Source: Oribacterium sp. (GTDB lineage Bacteria > Bacillota_A > Clostridia > Lachnospirales > Lachnospiraceae). Taken from it: DNA of 36,105 nucleotides. Positions 23,782 to 31,354 of the stretch are shown in pieces (position 1 is the first letter of the stretch; every line of letters begins with the position of its first letter). The position numbers were made by a program, and so were the translations under genes. The notes under the pieces are model-generated. The model was not told where the DNA came from and did no database searches. It was given only the letters and a program-made list of their open reading frames with translations. Where the stretch lies: assembly GCA_017940955.1 (NCBI GenBank), contig JAGAXP010000220.1, positions 1 to 36,105 on the forward strand, in the 5' to 3' direction.

Positions 23782-24852
23782 ATGACTGAAAAAACTAATA
23801 CGATCACTCTTAGTGACAGGGTGAAGGATATAGCAAAGGATTTTGGACTTCCGAGACTTATCATTACCGGATTTCTGGTTCTCCTTCTTGTGGTTTCACC
23901 TTTTGTAGGAGCTGATCTTCCTACACAGATATCAAATATCATAAACCGTTTCAGCTGGAATGGAATCCTGGTGCTTGCAATGGTACCTATGGTTCATTCG
24001 GGCTGCGGTCTCAATTTCGGATTGCCTCTCGGAATCATTTCGGGACTTTTGGGAGCAACACTTTCCATTGAGCTTGGATTCTCAGGAGCATTTTCCTTCC
24101 TTATGGCAATCCTTCTTGCAACACCTTTTGCACTTGTTTTTGGCTGCATTTACGGATGGCTTTTAAACAAGATCAAGGGCGGAGAAATGATGATCGCAAC
24201 CTATGTTGGATTTTCATCGGTTTCTCTTATGTGTATGATGTGGCTGCTTCTTCCTTACCACAGTCCCAACATGGTCTGGGGTATGGCAGGAAAGGGTCTG
24301 AGAACAACTATTTCCCTTGAAGGCTACTACACACAGGCACTTGCAAAAATTCTGCAGATAAACATCGGAAATCTCTCTATTCCAACCGGTTCAATTCTTT
24401 TCTTTGCACTTTTGGCTTTCGGAATGTGGGCTTTCCTTCACACAAAGACGGGAACTGCAATGACTGCCGTAGGTTCAAACCCGGAATTTGCAAGATCTTC
24501 AGGTGTAAATGTTGACAAGATAAGACTTATCTCCGTTGTAATGTCTACCTGGCTGGCAGCCATCGGAATCCTCGTTTATGAGCAGGGCTTCGGATTCATC
24601 CAGCTTTACATGGCTCCGTTCTATATGGCCCTTCCGGCTGTATCTGCGATTCTCATCGGAGGTGCTTCCGTTAATAAGGCATCCGTTATGAATGTTATCA
24701 TCGGAACTATTCTTTTCCAGGGTATCGTTACCATGACGCCGACAGTTATGAATAATATGATTCATCTTGATATGAGTGAGGTTATCAGAATAATTGTTTC
24801 CAACGGAATGATTCTGTATGCACTTACAAGAAAAACGGAGGAAACAAAATGA
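23782..24852 (+). CDS. ABC importer permease 1 (BPD_transp_2 type)
   Basis: 356 residues, 8-10 membrane helices, of the ribose/branched-chain-type permease family. Visible parts: a charged N-terminus (SDRVKDIAKDFGLPRL), repeated hydrophobic spans, the cytoplasmic coupling region TKTGTAMTAVGSNPEFARSSGVNVDKIRLISVVMSTWLA in the expected place (AVGSNPEFAR...G core), and the C-terminal ILIGGASVNKASVMNVIIG. AAGGAG lies upstream; an in-frame GTG 3 bp earlier is equally possible. Its stop overlaps the start of permease 2 by 4 bp (ATGA), so translation is coupled. Confidence 0.92.
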   Translation: MTEKTNTITLSDRVKDIAKDFGLPRLIITGFLVLLLVVSPFVGADLPTQISNIINRFSWNGILVLAMVPMVHSGCGLNFGLPLGIISGLLGATLSIELGFSGAFSFLMAILLATPFALVFGCIYGWLLNKIKGGEMMIATYVGFSSVSLMCMMWLLLPYHSPNMVWGMAGKGLRTTISLEGYYTQALAKILQINIGNLSIPTGSILFFALLAFGMWAFLHTKTGTAMTAVGSNPEFARSSGVNVDKIRLISVVMSTWLAAIGILVYEQGFGFIQLYMAPFYMALPAVSAILIGGASVNKASVMNVIIGTILFQGIVTMTPTVMNNMIHLDMSEVIRIIVSNGMILYALTRKTEETK

Positions 24853-25952
24853 ATAAGATAAACTACTCTGATTATTTAAGACGTTTTTCCGTTCCACTCA
24901 TGTTTGTTATCATTTGTGCTGTGTGTGCACCTATTTCGGGACTTTCCCCAAGCTATCTTTGCAATGAGATAGTTACAAGAATGGGAAGAAATGCATTTCT
25001 TATACTGAGTCTTCTCATTCCTATCATGGCCGGAATGGGACTTAACTTCTCTATGACACTTGGTGCCATGGCTGGAGAAATCGGACTTATCCTGGTTAGC
25101 GACTGGCAGATAGTGGGCATCCCCGGAATGATACTGGCTATGATAGTTTCTGTTCCTATCTCAGCTCTTCTCGGACTTTTCTGCGGAAAGGTTCTCAATA
25201 TGGCCAAGGGTCGTGAGATGATAACCAGCTACATCATCAGCTTTTTCATCAATGGTATCTACCAGCTTATCGTGCTTTATCTTATGGGTCCGGTTATCCC
25301 TATAAAGCACAGTAACATCAAGCTTCCAAGAGGCTATGGTATCAGAAATACAGTTTCACTTCTTTCCATGAGACAGAAGCTTGATAACCTTATTCCTCTT
25401 AACATCGGGGGTGTTAAAATCCCTGTGGCAACCTTCATCATCATATTCCTTCTTTGCCTCGTTATCATCTGGTTCAGAAAGACAAAGCTTGGTCAGGATA
25501 TGAGAGCTGTCGGTCAGGATATGGGTGTTGCCAGAGATTCAGGTATCGATGTTGAACGTACCAGAATCATATCCATGGTTCTCTCAACTGTATTTGCGGG
25601 AATCGGAATGATCATTTACCTCCAGAACATGGGTAACATCGCGACCTACAGTTCACACTCTCAGATCGGTATGTTCTGTATCGCTGCACTTCTGGTTGGT
25701 GGTGCGTCTGTCGAAAAGGCATCAATCGGTAATGTTTTCCTCGGAATCATTCTCTTCCACACCATGTTTATCGTGGCACCGAAGGCAGGAACTGTTATAA
25801 CCGGTGACTCAATGATCGGTGAGTATTTCCGTGTATTTGTATCTTATGCGGTTATTACAGTGGCTCTTATCATGTATGAGACCAATAAGAGAAAGAACAA
25901 GTCAAAGGCCGGTGAACAGTTGGCGCTGGCTCAGGAGGAAGCAAATGAATAA
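24849..25952 (+). CDS. ABC importer permease 2 (BPD_transp_2 type)
   Basis: 367 residues, a homologue of permease 1 with the same layout: multiple hydrophobic spans, the coupling region TKLGQDMRAVGQDMGVARDSGIDVERTRIISMV (core AVGQDMGVAR..GI) and LLVGGASVEKASIGNVFLG near the end. The two permeases should form the heterodimeric pore. GGAGG lies 7 nt before the ATG. The C-terminal tail is charged (NKRKNKSKAGEQLALAQEE) and its last codons overlap the start of the small gene at 25945 by 8 bp. Confidence 0.92.
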   Translation: MNKINYSDYLRRFSVPLMFVIICAVCAPISGLSPSYLCNEIVTRMGRNAFLILSLLIPIMAGMGLNFSMTLGAMAGEIGLILVSDWQIVGIPGMILAMIVSVPISALLGLFCGKVLNMAKGREMITSYIISFFINGIYQLIVLYLMGPVIPIKHSNIKLPRGYGIRNTVSLLSMRQKLDNLIPLNIGGVKIPVATFIIIFLLCLVIIWFRKTKLGQDMRAVGQDMGVARDSGIDVERTRIISMVLSTVFAGIGMIIYLQNMGNIATYSSHSQIGMFCIAALLVGGASVEKASIGNVFLGIILFHTMFIVAPKAGTVITGDSMIGEYFRVFVSYAVITVALIMYETNKRKNKSKAGEQLALAQEEANE

Positions 25953-26436
25953 TTCAAAAAAGAAGACACTGATATATCGTGTTGCAGCCTTTCTGGTTAT
26001 CATGGCGATTGCAGCTGTTATGTTTGTAATCGGAAGAGGTCACACGGTTTACTTTGATAATAAATCTTCTGATCTGGTTGCCGAAGTTCCTTATAAAATT
26101 GAGGTAAAGGTGGATGGAAAGAAGGTCGCTTCTCTGAAGAAGAACGAGCGTGGTATGGTGGATGTCATGGGACAGAAGCTGACCATGGAGCTTGTGGTAA
26201 CAGAAGAAAAGAACGGAGAAGCAGTACAAATGAAGGTTACTCAGCCGCTTCCATACAACATGGATGGAATCATTTTGAACATTCCTGCAATGCTCAACGG
26301 GGCTTCTCAGGATCAGTATATCTCAGAATTTATTTCTGTTCCTTCCGAGGCTGATGCAGCGGAAGAAGTTGTTGTAACTGATGATACAGCAGGACTCATG
26401 GATTTCGGTGAGGAAAGCGAAGCATCACAGGGCTAA
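25945..26436 (+). CDS. Small membrane-anchored protein of the DUF3798 ABC operon
   Basis: 163 residues from MNNSKKKTL, with AGGAGG upstream, overlapping permease 2 by 8 bp. One N-terminal membrane helix (about 9-29) is followed by an extracellular domain of about 110 residues. That domain has several predicted strands (TVYFDNKSSDLVAEVPYKIEVKVDGKKV, then MELVVTEEKNGEAVQMKVTQPLP), with an acidic tail. I believe such proteins (possibly DUF6672) recur as last genes of these operons, but I am not sure of the number. It may be an accessory subunit of the importer. A strong terminator follows about 90 bp downstream. Confidence 0.8.
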   Translation: MNNSKKKTLIYRVAAFLVIMAIAAVMFVIGRGHTVYFDNKSSDLVAEVPYKIEVKVDGKKVASLKKNERGMVDVMGQKLTMELVVTEEKNGEAVQMKVTQPLPYNMDGIILNIPAMLNGASQDQYISEFISVPSEADAAEEVVVTDDTAGLMDFGEESEASQG

Positions 26437-26526
26437 AAGACCGGAGATGGAGCTTTGTTTTGACAATTGAATGAATTAAAAGAAGCGACAGTGTATATAT
26501 GTCGGCTTCGATATCTCAGTAAAAAA

Positions 26527-26577
26527 AGCCTTCCGAAGAAGACGACGCAGAGTCAGGCTTCTTCGGAAGGCTTTTTC
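26527..26577. terminator. Strong bidirectional terminator
   Basis: AGCCTTCCGAAGAAG (26527-26541) is perfectly complementary to CTTCTTCGGAAGGCT (26558-26572). An A-run lies before it and TTTTT after it. It separates the ABC operon from the convergent lysR gene. Confidence 0.92.
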
Positions 26578-26581
26578 TCAT

Positions 26582-27529
26582 TTATAGAATGATTCCAAAA
26601 TAGTCCTGAATGTAATCAATGAAAGCAGATACGGCATTTGAGATATACCTGTCCGGATGACTCAGGATGTAAAATGTTCTGAGACTCTCCTGATCCTGAA
26701 GCTTGAAATAGTTGAGATTTGAATCCTCGTATTTTATCAGACGGTCACTTATAAAGGTGGCAGCAAAACCTGATTCTGCAAGATGCTGGGCAGTTACAAG
26801 CTGAGATAGCTGTATCTTTACAGATGGCGAAAAACCGGCATTTTCAAAAATCTTCATGGAACGGTCATGTAGGTTGTTTCCTTCTTCTAGCAGAATGAAA
26901 TCAAGGTCTCTAAAGCTTGAAATAGAAACATTAGGATATTCCGGTGACAGGTGTTTTTTATTAATGATATCTGTTGCACTTAGAACACATTCAGAAAGGT
27001 TATCCGGAACAGACAGCTGTTTCGGAACAGCTAAAAGCAAATGATCTGTGAAAAGCTGAAAACCCTTAAAATTCACAATGATGTTTGGATCACAACTGAT
27101 GCTTAAGTCGATTATTCGCTCTTTAAGCATTGACTCCATCTGATAAGCACTGCCTTCCATAAGACTTATCTTAAGATCCGGATACTCCTTATTAAAACCC
27201 ACCAAAATGTCAGGAAGAATATAAGAGTTTATATAATTTGTTCCGCCAATAGATACGGTTCCGGTTTTAAGAGATTTAATGTCTTCAAGCTGTTGGGACA
27301 GATCCTGTTCCAAATTCTGGGTTTTCTTTATAGCATCGATATATATTTCCCCTGCAGGGGTAAGCCGCATAGGTCTGGTACTGCGGTCAAACAGAGGCAT
27401 TCCGATGGAGGCCTCTGTTTTTTGTATGGCCATACTTAATGCCGGCTGGGATATGAAAAGCTTTGCTGCAGCTCTGGAAAAATTCCCTTCTTTATATAGT
27501 TCGTAAACATATTGCATATCCTGTTGCAT
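26582..27529 (-). CDS. LysR-family transcriptional regulator
   Basis: 315 residues; GGAGG lies before the ATG. The N-terminal winged helix (about 1-60) has the LysR signature: YVYELYKEGNFSRAAAKLFISQPALSMAIQKTEASIGMPLFDRS (core AAAKLFISQPALS). A linker helix and a two-lobed effector-binding domain follow (SIGGTNYINSYILPDIL, LDFILLEEGNNLHDR, LAESGFAATFISDRLI). It is divergent from the UxaA-family gene, the normal arrangement for a LysR activator and its target. The inducer is probably the substrate or a product of that pathway. A TATAAG-N6-CTTATA palindrome in the shared gap is a likely binding site. Confidence 0.92.
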   Translation of the reverse strand: MQQDMQYVYELYKEGNFSRAAAKLFISQPALSMAIQKTEASIGMPLFDRSTRPMRLTPAGEIYIDAIKKTQNLEQDLSQQLEDIKSLKTGTVSIGGTNYINSYILPDILVGFNKEYPDLKISLMEGSAYQMESMLKERIIDLSISCDPNIIVNFKGFQLFTDHLLLAVPKQLSVPDNLSECVLSATDIINKKHLSPEYPNVSISSFRDLDFILLEEGNNLHDRSMKIFENAGFSPSVKIQLSQLVTAQHLAESGFAATFISDRLIKYEDSNLNYFKLQDQESLRTFYILSHPDRYISNAVSAFIDYIQDYFGIIL

Positions 27530-27544
27530 GTTAACCTCCGATAC

Positions 27545-27562
27545 TATAAGCGTGTACTTATA
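27545..27562. promoter_or_regulatory. Candidate LysR operator
   Basis: TATAAG-CGTGTA-CTTATA, a perfect 6+6+6 dyad containing a T-N11-A LysR box. It sits 15 bp upstream of the lysR start and about 105 bp before the UxaA-family gene. A TATAAT box at about 27590-27595 may be the -10 of the latter. Confidence 0.55.
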
Positions 27563-27665
27563 TATATGTAAATACTATTGATTGGATTTTATAATGTCTC
27601 CGACGTAAAGTAAAGCCATAGTCATTGAACACAAGAGAAACAGTCTTATACGAAGGAGGCTAAGT

Positions 27666-29177
27666 ATGCAGATAAATGCTTTGATGATGGACAACACTGA
27701 TAACGTTGTAACCTGTATGACAGAGGTTAAAACCGGTGAACAGGTCAACTATATGAAGGATGACAAGCTTTATTCATTGGTTGCAAAGGATGACATTCCA
27801 TTCTGCCATAAGATTGCTTTAACAGACATCCCTAAGGGAGGTCAGGTTATTAAGTATGGTGAGAGCCTGGGTGAAGTTTCTGAGAATATCGGAACAGGAC
27901 ACTGGATAGCTGATCATAACCTTATCAGTGTGGCAAGGGATTATGACAGTGAGCTTGCGGGTGATGATTTTGTAATGTGCGCAAAGCAGTCCGAGGGTGC
28001 ACCGGAACTCGAGGGTTTTAAATTCTGGGGTTACAGGAGAGCAGAAGGACGTCCCGGTATCCGTAATCACGTTTTGATCCTTCCTACCTGTGCTTGCGGA
28101 AGCGAAAGTTCCAGAATAGTGGCAAGCCAGGTAAGGGGTGCTGTAAATATAGTATTCAACACAGGCTGTTCTGATGTTCAGGCAAATACAGAAATGAGCC
28201 AGAAGGTGCTTACAGGCTTTGCCTGCAATCCCAATGTTTACGGAGTTGTGATAATCGGACTTGGATGTGAGACTGTGCCTCACCTTAAGCTTAAGGAAAA
28301 AATACAGGCAATGACCAGTAAGCCGGTTGTTTCCTTCGGAATCCAGGATGAAGGCGGAACCCTTAAGACTATAGAAAAGGCAGTAAGAGCAGCAAGAGAT
28401 ATGGCTTCGGAAGCTGCTATGCAGCAAAAGGAGCTTTTCGATGTTTCCGAATTCTTCCTCGGTATCGAGTGCGGCGGTTCAGATGCAACCTCAGGAATAG
28501 CAAGTAATCCGGCAGTTGGTGAGCTTAGTGACATCCTTGTGGATATGGGTGCTACCACTATGATGAGTGAATCCATTGAATGGATTGGCGGAGAGCATGT
28601 GCTTGCAAAGAGAGCTGCTGATGCAAAGGTTCATAACGAGATTATTGAAGTTTGCCGCAGCTATGAGGATCACCTCACAGCAGCCGGACAGGATTGCCGT
28701 GCCGGACAGCCTACTCCCGGAAACAAAGCCGGCGGTCTTTCAACACTGGATGAGAAGAGCCTTGGCTGTATCAGAAAAGGAGGAACACGCCCTATAGTTG
28801 AAGTTCTTGAACAGGGTAAACGTCCTACAAAGAGAGGTGCTGTGGTGATGGATACAGCAGGCTATGATATTTCTTCAGTGACATCTATGGTTGCAGCAGG
28901 ATGTCAGGCAGTGATATTTACCACCGGAAGAGGTACCCCTACCGGAAATGCCATCGTCCCCGTACTAAAAGTAACAGCCAATGAAAGAACCTATAAGAAG
29001 ATGGAAGACAATATGGATATCGATCTTAGCGCCATTGTACGTGGAGAGAAAACCTTCCGCGAAATGGGTAAAGAAATGGTCGGAAACATTGAAGACATAT
29101 GTAACGGAAAAATGACAAAGGCTGAAGCATTCGGATTCTCTGATATAGCAGTGGATCACGTGTGCAGATACGTATAA
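27666..29177 (+). CDS. UxaA-family dehydratase/lyase (SAF + UxaA domains)
   Basis: 503 residues; AAGGAGG lies 6 nt before the ATG. An N-terminal SAF domain (about 5-85, HKIALTDIPKGGQVIKYGESLG, GTGHWIADHNLIS) is joined to a UxaA domain (about 105-495). Motifs there include FWGYRRAEGRPGIRNHVLILPTCACGS, NTGCSDVQ, GLGCE, GGTLKTIEKA, IECGGSDATSGIASNPAVG and FTTGRGTPTGNAIVP. This fusion is the form of altronate and related sugar-acid dehydratases (also galactarate dehydratase and sulfolactate lyase relatives), with metal-binding Cys/His residues. It dehydrates a hydroxy-acid in the cytoplasm. The exact substrate is not decided; the neighbouring SLC13-type transporter suggests an imported sugar acid or dicarboxylate. 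Controlled by the divergent LysR. Confidence 0.88.
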   Translation: MQINALMMDNTDNVVTCMTEVKTGEQVNYMKDDKLYSLVAKDDIPFCHKIALTDIPKGGQVIKYGESLGEVSENIGTGHWIADHNLISVARDYDSELAGDDFVMCAKQSEGAPELEGFKFWGYRRAEGRPGIRNHVLILPTCACGSESSRIVASQVRGAVNIVFNTGCSDVQANTEMSQKVLTGFACNPNVYGVVIIGLGCETVPHLKLKEKIQAMTSKPVVSFGIQDEGGTLKTIEKAVRAARDMASEAAMQQKELFDVSEFFLGIECGGSDATSGIASNPAVGELSDILVDMGATTMMSESIEWIGGEHVLAKRAADAKVHNEIIEVCRSYEDHLTAAGQDCRAGQPTPGNKAGGLSTLDEKSLGCIRKGGTRPIVEVLEQGKRPTKRGAVVMDTAGYDISSVTSMVAAGCQAVIFTTGRGTPTGNAIVPVLKVTANERTYKKMEDNMDIDLSAIVRGEKTFREMGKEMVGNIEDICNGKMTKAEAFGFSDIAVDHVCRYV

Positions 29178-29192
29178 GGGAGGATGATCATC

Positions 29193-30461
29193 ATGTCGCA
29201 GGCTACAATTACACTTATTATTCTGGCAGTTGCCATCACACTCTTTATAGTTGATAAATTCCCAATGGGATTAGTTGCCTTTTGTGTGCCACTTGTCTTG
29301 TATTTTACCGGCATTATTGAAGCTAAAGATATATTTGAATGTGTTATTAACAGTAACGTTCTTTTGATTTTGGGGATGTGCGTTATCGGAGCTGCTTTCT
29401 TTAAAACAGGTCTTGCTTATACTACAAGCCGTTTGATGCTTAAGCATACAAAAAGTCAGAAAGGTCTGATGCTGGTTGTATTTCTTTTGGCAGGAATTAT
29501 GTCAGGCTTTGTGTCAAACAGCGGTACTGTTGCAATCCTTATACCTATCGTTATGGGAATTGCTTCCGGAGCAGAGATTAAGCCTATAAAGCTTCTTCTT
29601 CCTCTTGTAGCCGGCGCTACAATCGGAGCTGATATTTCCATCATCGGTTCACCCGGAAACCTCATTGCCAAAAACACCATAGAAGAATTCAGCAATGGAA
29701 CCATGACGGTAGGATTCTTCGAATATGCAAAGATTGGTATTCCAATGCTTATCGCAGTCTCAGTACTTTATTACTTTGTTGGAGATAAACTCATTGCTGA
29801 CAGAGATGCAGGTGATAGTGTATCTAAGGAGCAGGATTACAGCAATATACCGCATTGGCAGAGAATCACAACACTTGTAGTTATGGTTCTGACTATCGCA
29901 GGTATGGTGATGAAGGATTACCTCAGTTTTCTTCCGCCGATACATATCACCGCCTGCTGTGGTGCTGTAGCAATCGTTCTTGCAGGAATTCTTTCTGAGA
30001 AGGAAGCTTTTGCATCCTTTGAGATACTGACAGTTTTCATGCTTGCATTCATGATGCCCCTTGGAAATGCATTGAACAGTACAGGTGCCGGAAAGATGAT
30101 CGCCGATACAGTTATCAGCCTTACCGGTAATTCAAGCCCTACAGTTCTTATGGCTGCTCTTTGGATACTTACATGGGGACTTACCCAGGTTATGAGTAAT
30201 ACAGCTGCCTGCACACTTCTTTGTCCAATTGCCTGGACGATAGCAGAAGCCCTGGGTGCGGATCCAAGAGCTGTAGTAATTGCAGTTTTCATCGCCAGCA
30301 GCGTCGCTGTATGTACACCTATGGCTATACCTGCAAACTCAATGATCATCGGACCTGGAAATGTAAGATTCAAAGATTTCATCAAACCGGGACTCGCTGT
30401 AAGTGCAGTATGCTTTGTGGTAAGCATGATACTTCTCCCGATTTTCTATCCGTTCTATTGA
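29193..30461 (+). CDS. SLC13/DASS-type anion (carboxylate) transporter
   Basis: 422 residues, about 11 membrane helices. The start at 29193 is chosen because GGGAGG directly abuts an upstream in-frame ATG at 29184. The two symmetric halves carry the ion-transporter signature: GFVSNSGTVAILIPIV with IIGSPGNLIAKNT in the first half, and QVMSNTAACTLLCPIAWTIAEALG with PMAIPANSMIIGPG in the second. These match the SNT and GxPxN motifs that bind sodium and carboxylate. It starts 15 bp after the UxaA-family stop codon, so it is co-expressed and probably imports the substrate of that enzyme. Confidence 0.9.
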   Translation: MSQATITLIILAVAITLFIVDKFPMGLVAFCVPLVLYFTGIIEAKDIFECVINSNVLLILGMCVIGAAFFKTGLAYTTSRLMLKHTKSQKGLMLVVFLLAGIMSGFVSNSGTVAILIPIVMGIASGAEIKPIKLLLPLVAGATIGADISIIGSPGNLIAKNTIEEFSNGTMTVGFFEYAKIGIPMLIAVSVLYYFVGDKLIADRDAGDSVSKEQDYSNIPHWQRITTLVVMVLTIAGMVMKDYLSFLPPIHITACCGAVAIVLAGILSEKEAFASFEILTVFMLAFMMPLGNALNSTGAGKMIADTVISLTGNSSPTVLMAALWILTWGLTQVMSNTAACTLLCPIAWTIAEALGADPRAVVIAVFIASSVAVCTPMAIPANSMIIGPGNVRFKDFIKPGLAVSAVCFVVSMILLPIFYPFY

Positions 30462-30513
30462 AATCGTAAAAGCTTGAAGTGAAGGAAAGAAATACATAAT
30501 ATATCAGGTACAG

Positions 30514-30552
30514 AAGTGGGTGGCATACGTATTTGCCACTCACTTTTATTTT
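30514..30552 (+). terminator. Intrinsic terminator of the UxaA/SLC13 operon
   Basis: AAGTG.GTGGCA pairs with TGCCAC.CACTT around an 8-nt loop, followed by TTATTTT. Confidence 0.85.
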
Positions 30553-30571
30553 AGAATTTTTTTAGAAATAA

Positions 30572-30892
30572 AATGAAGAAAGCCTAGCTGCTGTAGATTT
30601 CCTTTCCCTTAATGATATGGTAGATCCTGAGAGAATAGGAATAATAGGTATCTGCGGATGGGGCGGAATGGCTCTCAATACTGCGGTTCTTATCATCCAC
30701 GGAGAGAAGGCACATTCCTGCTATTTCTCGGAGGATGCATATGCAAATATGATAAAGGACAGCAAGTATGCTGAAAATAAGGAACTCATGATCATACCTG
30801 ATGCTTTTCACACTGATCTTTATGATGGCGGTGATAAGAAAGTCATACCTTTTGATAAGATCAAGGATTTCTTTGAGTATAATTTGAAATAA
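30572..30892 (+). pseudogene. Alpha/beta hydrolase remnant: N-terminus lost, middle deleted
   Basis: The frame is open from 30572, right after a stop codon, to 30892. It reads AAVDFLSLNDMVDPERIGIIGICGWGGMALN, the nucleophile-elbow region of a YcjY-like alpha/beta hydrolase (GICGWGG in place of GxSxGG). It then jumps directly to VLIIHGEKAHS.YFSEDAY and PDAFHTDLYD, the late acid and His regions. In intact relatives well over 100 residues lie between these blocks, and there are also about 100 residues before the first. An internal ATG at 30617 could give 91 residues but lacks a good ribosome site. No premature stop is seen in the remaining frame, so the deletion may be recent. Confidence 0.75.
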
Positions 30893-31008
30893 TAAAGCTT
30901 GAAGACAACAGCAGAGACGAACTACTATATAAGAAAGAAGGAAGAAGGGCTCCTTGATTTTGACAAAAATACTTATAGCTTAAAGAAATAAGAAAGGAAG
31001 TATAATAA

Positions 31009-31272
31009 ATGCCACATTCATCGGGCGGGGGTTCTCACTGCGGAGGTTCCCACGGAGGACACTCATTTTCACATTCATCATCACATTCCGGTTCAGGCGG
31101 TTCGTCACACCGCGTATATGACCATTACGTGCCCGGAACCAACAGATACGTATATTACAAAGCCGGACAACCGCATTATTATTACAGTGACAGAAAATAT
31201 AAAAGCGAGAAAAGTCCGGTACCGTTTCTGATAGTTTTCATGGCAATATGGATTGCAATATCCATACGGTGA
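31009..31272 (+). CDS. Small Ser/His/Gly-rich protein with C-terminal membrane helix
   Basis: 87 residues; AGAAAGGAAG lies upstream. The first 35 residues are almost only Ser, Gly and His (SHCGGSHGGHSFSHSSSHS) with one Cys, a pattern able to bind metal ions. A Tyr-rich middle follows (YDHYVPGTNRYVYYKAGQPHYYYSDRKY), then a single hydrophobic helix at about 70-85 (PVPFLIVFMAIWIAI). No signal peptide. I do not recognise the family. It could be a whole small protein or the shortened form of longer Ser/Gly/His-rich membrane proteins. It lies in a zone of gene remnants, with its own terminator. Confidence 0.65.
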   Translation: MPHSSGGGSHCGGSHGGHSFSHSSSHSGSGGSSHRVYDHYVPGTNRYVYYKAGQPHYYYSDRKYKSEKSPVPFLIVFMAIWIAISIR

Positions 31273-31284
31273 TGAGATAATGTG

Positions 31285-31322
31285 AAAAGCTCTGCCCCAT
31301 TATAATCTGGGACAGAGCTTTT
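31285..31322. terminator. Bidirectional terminator
   Basis: AAAAGCTCTG.CCCA pairs with TGGG.CAGAGCTTTT around a 7-nt loop. It lies between the convergent genes ending at 31272 and 31355. Confidence 0.88.
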
Positions 31323-31354
31323 GTCTGTTGTGTGATATTTGCTAAAATGCTTTA

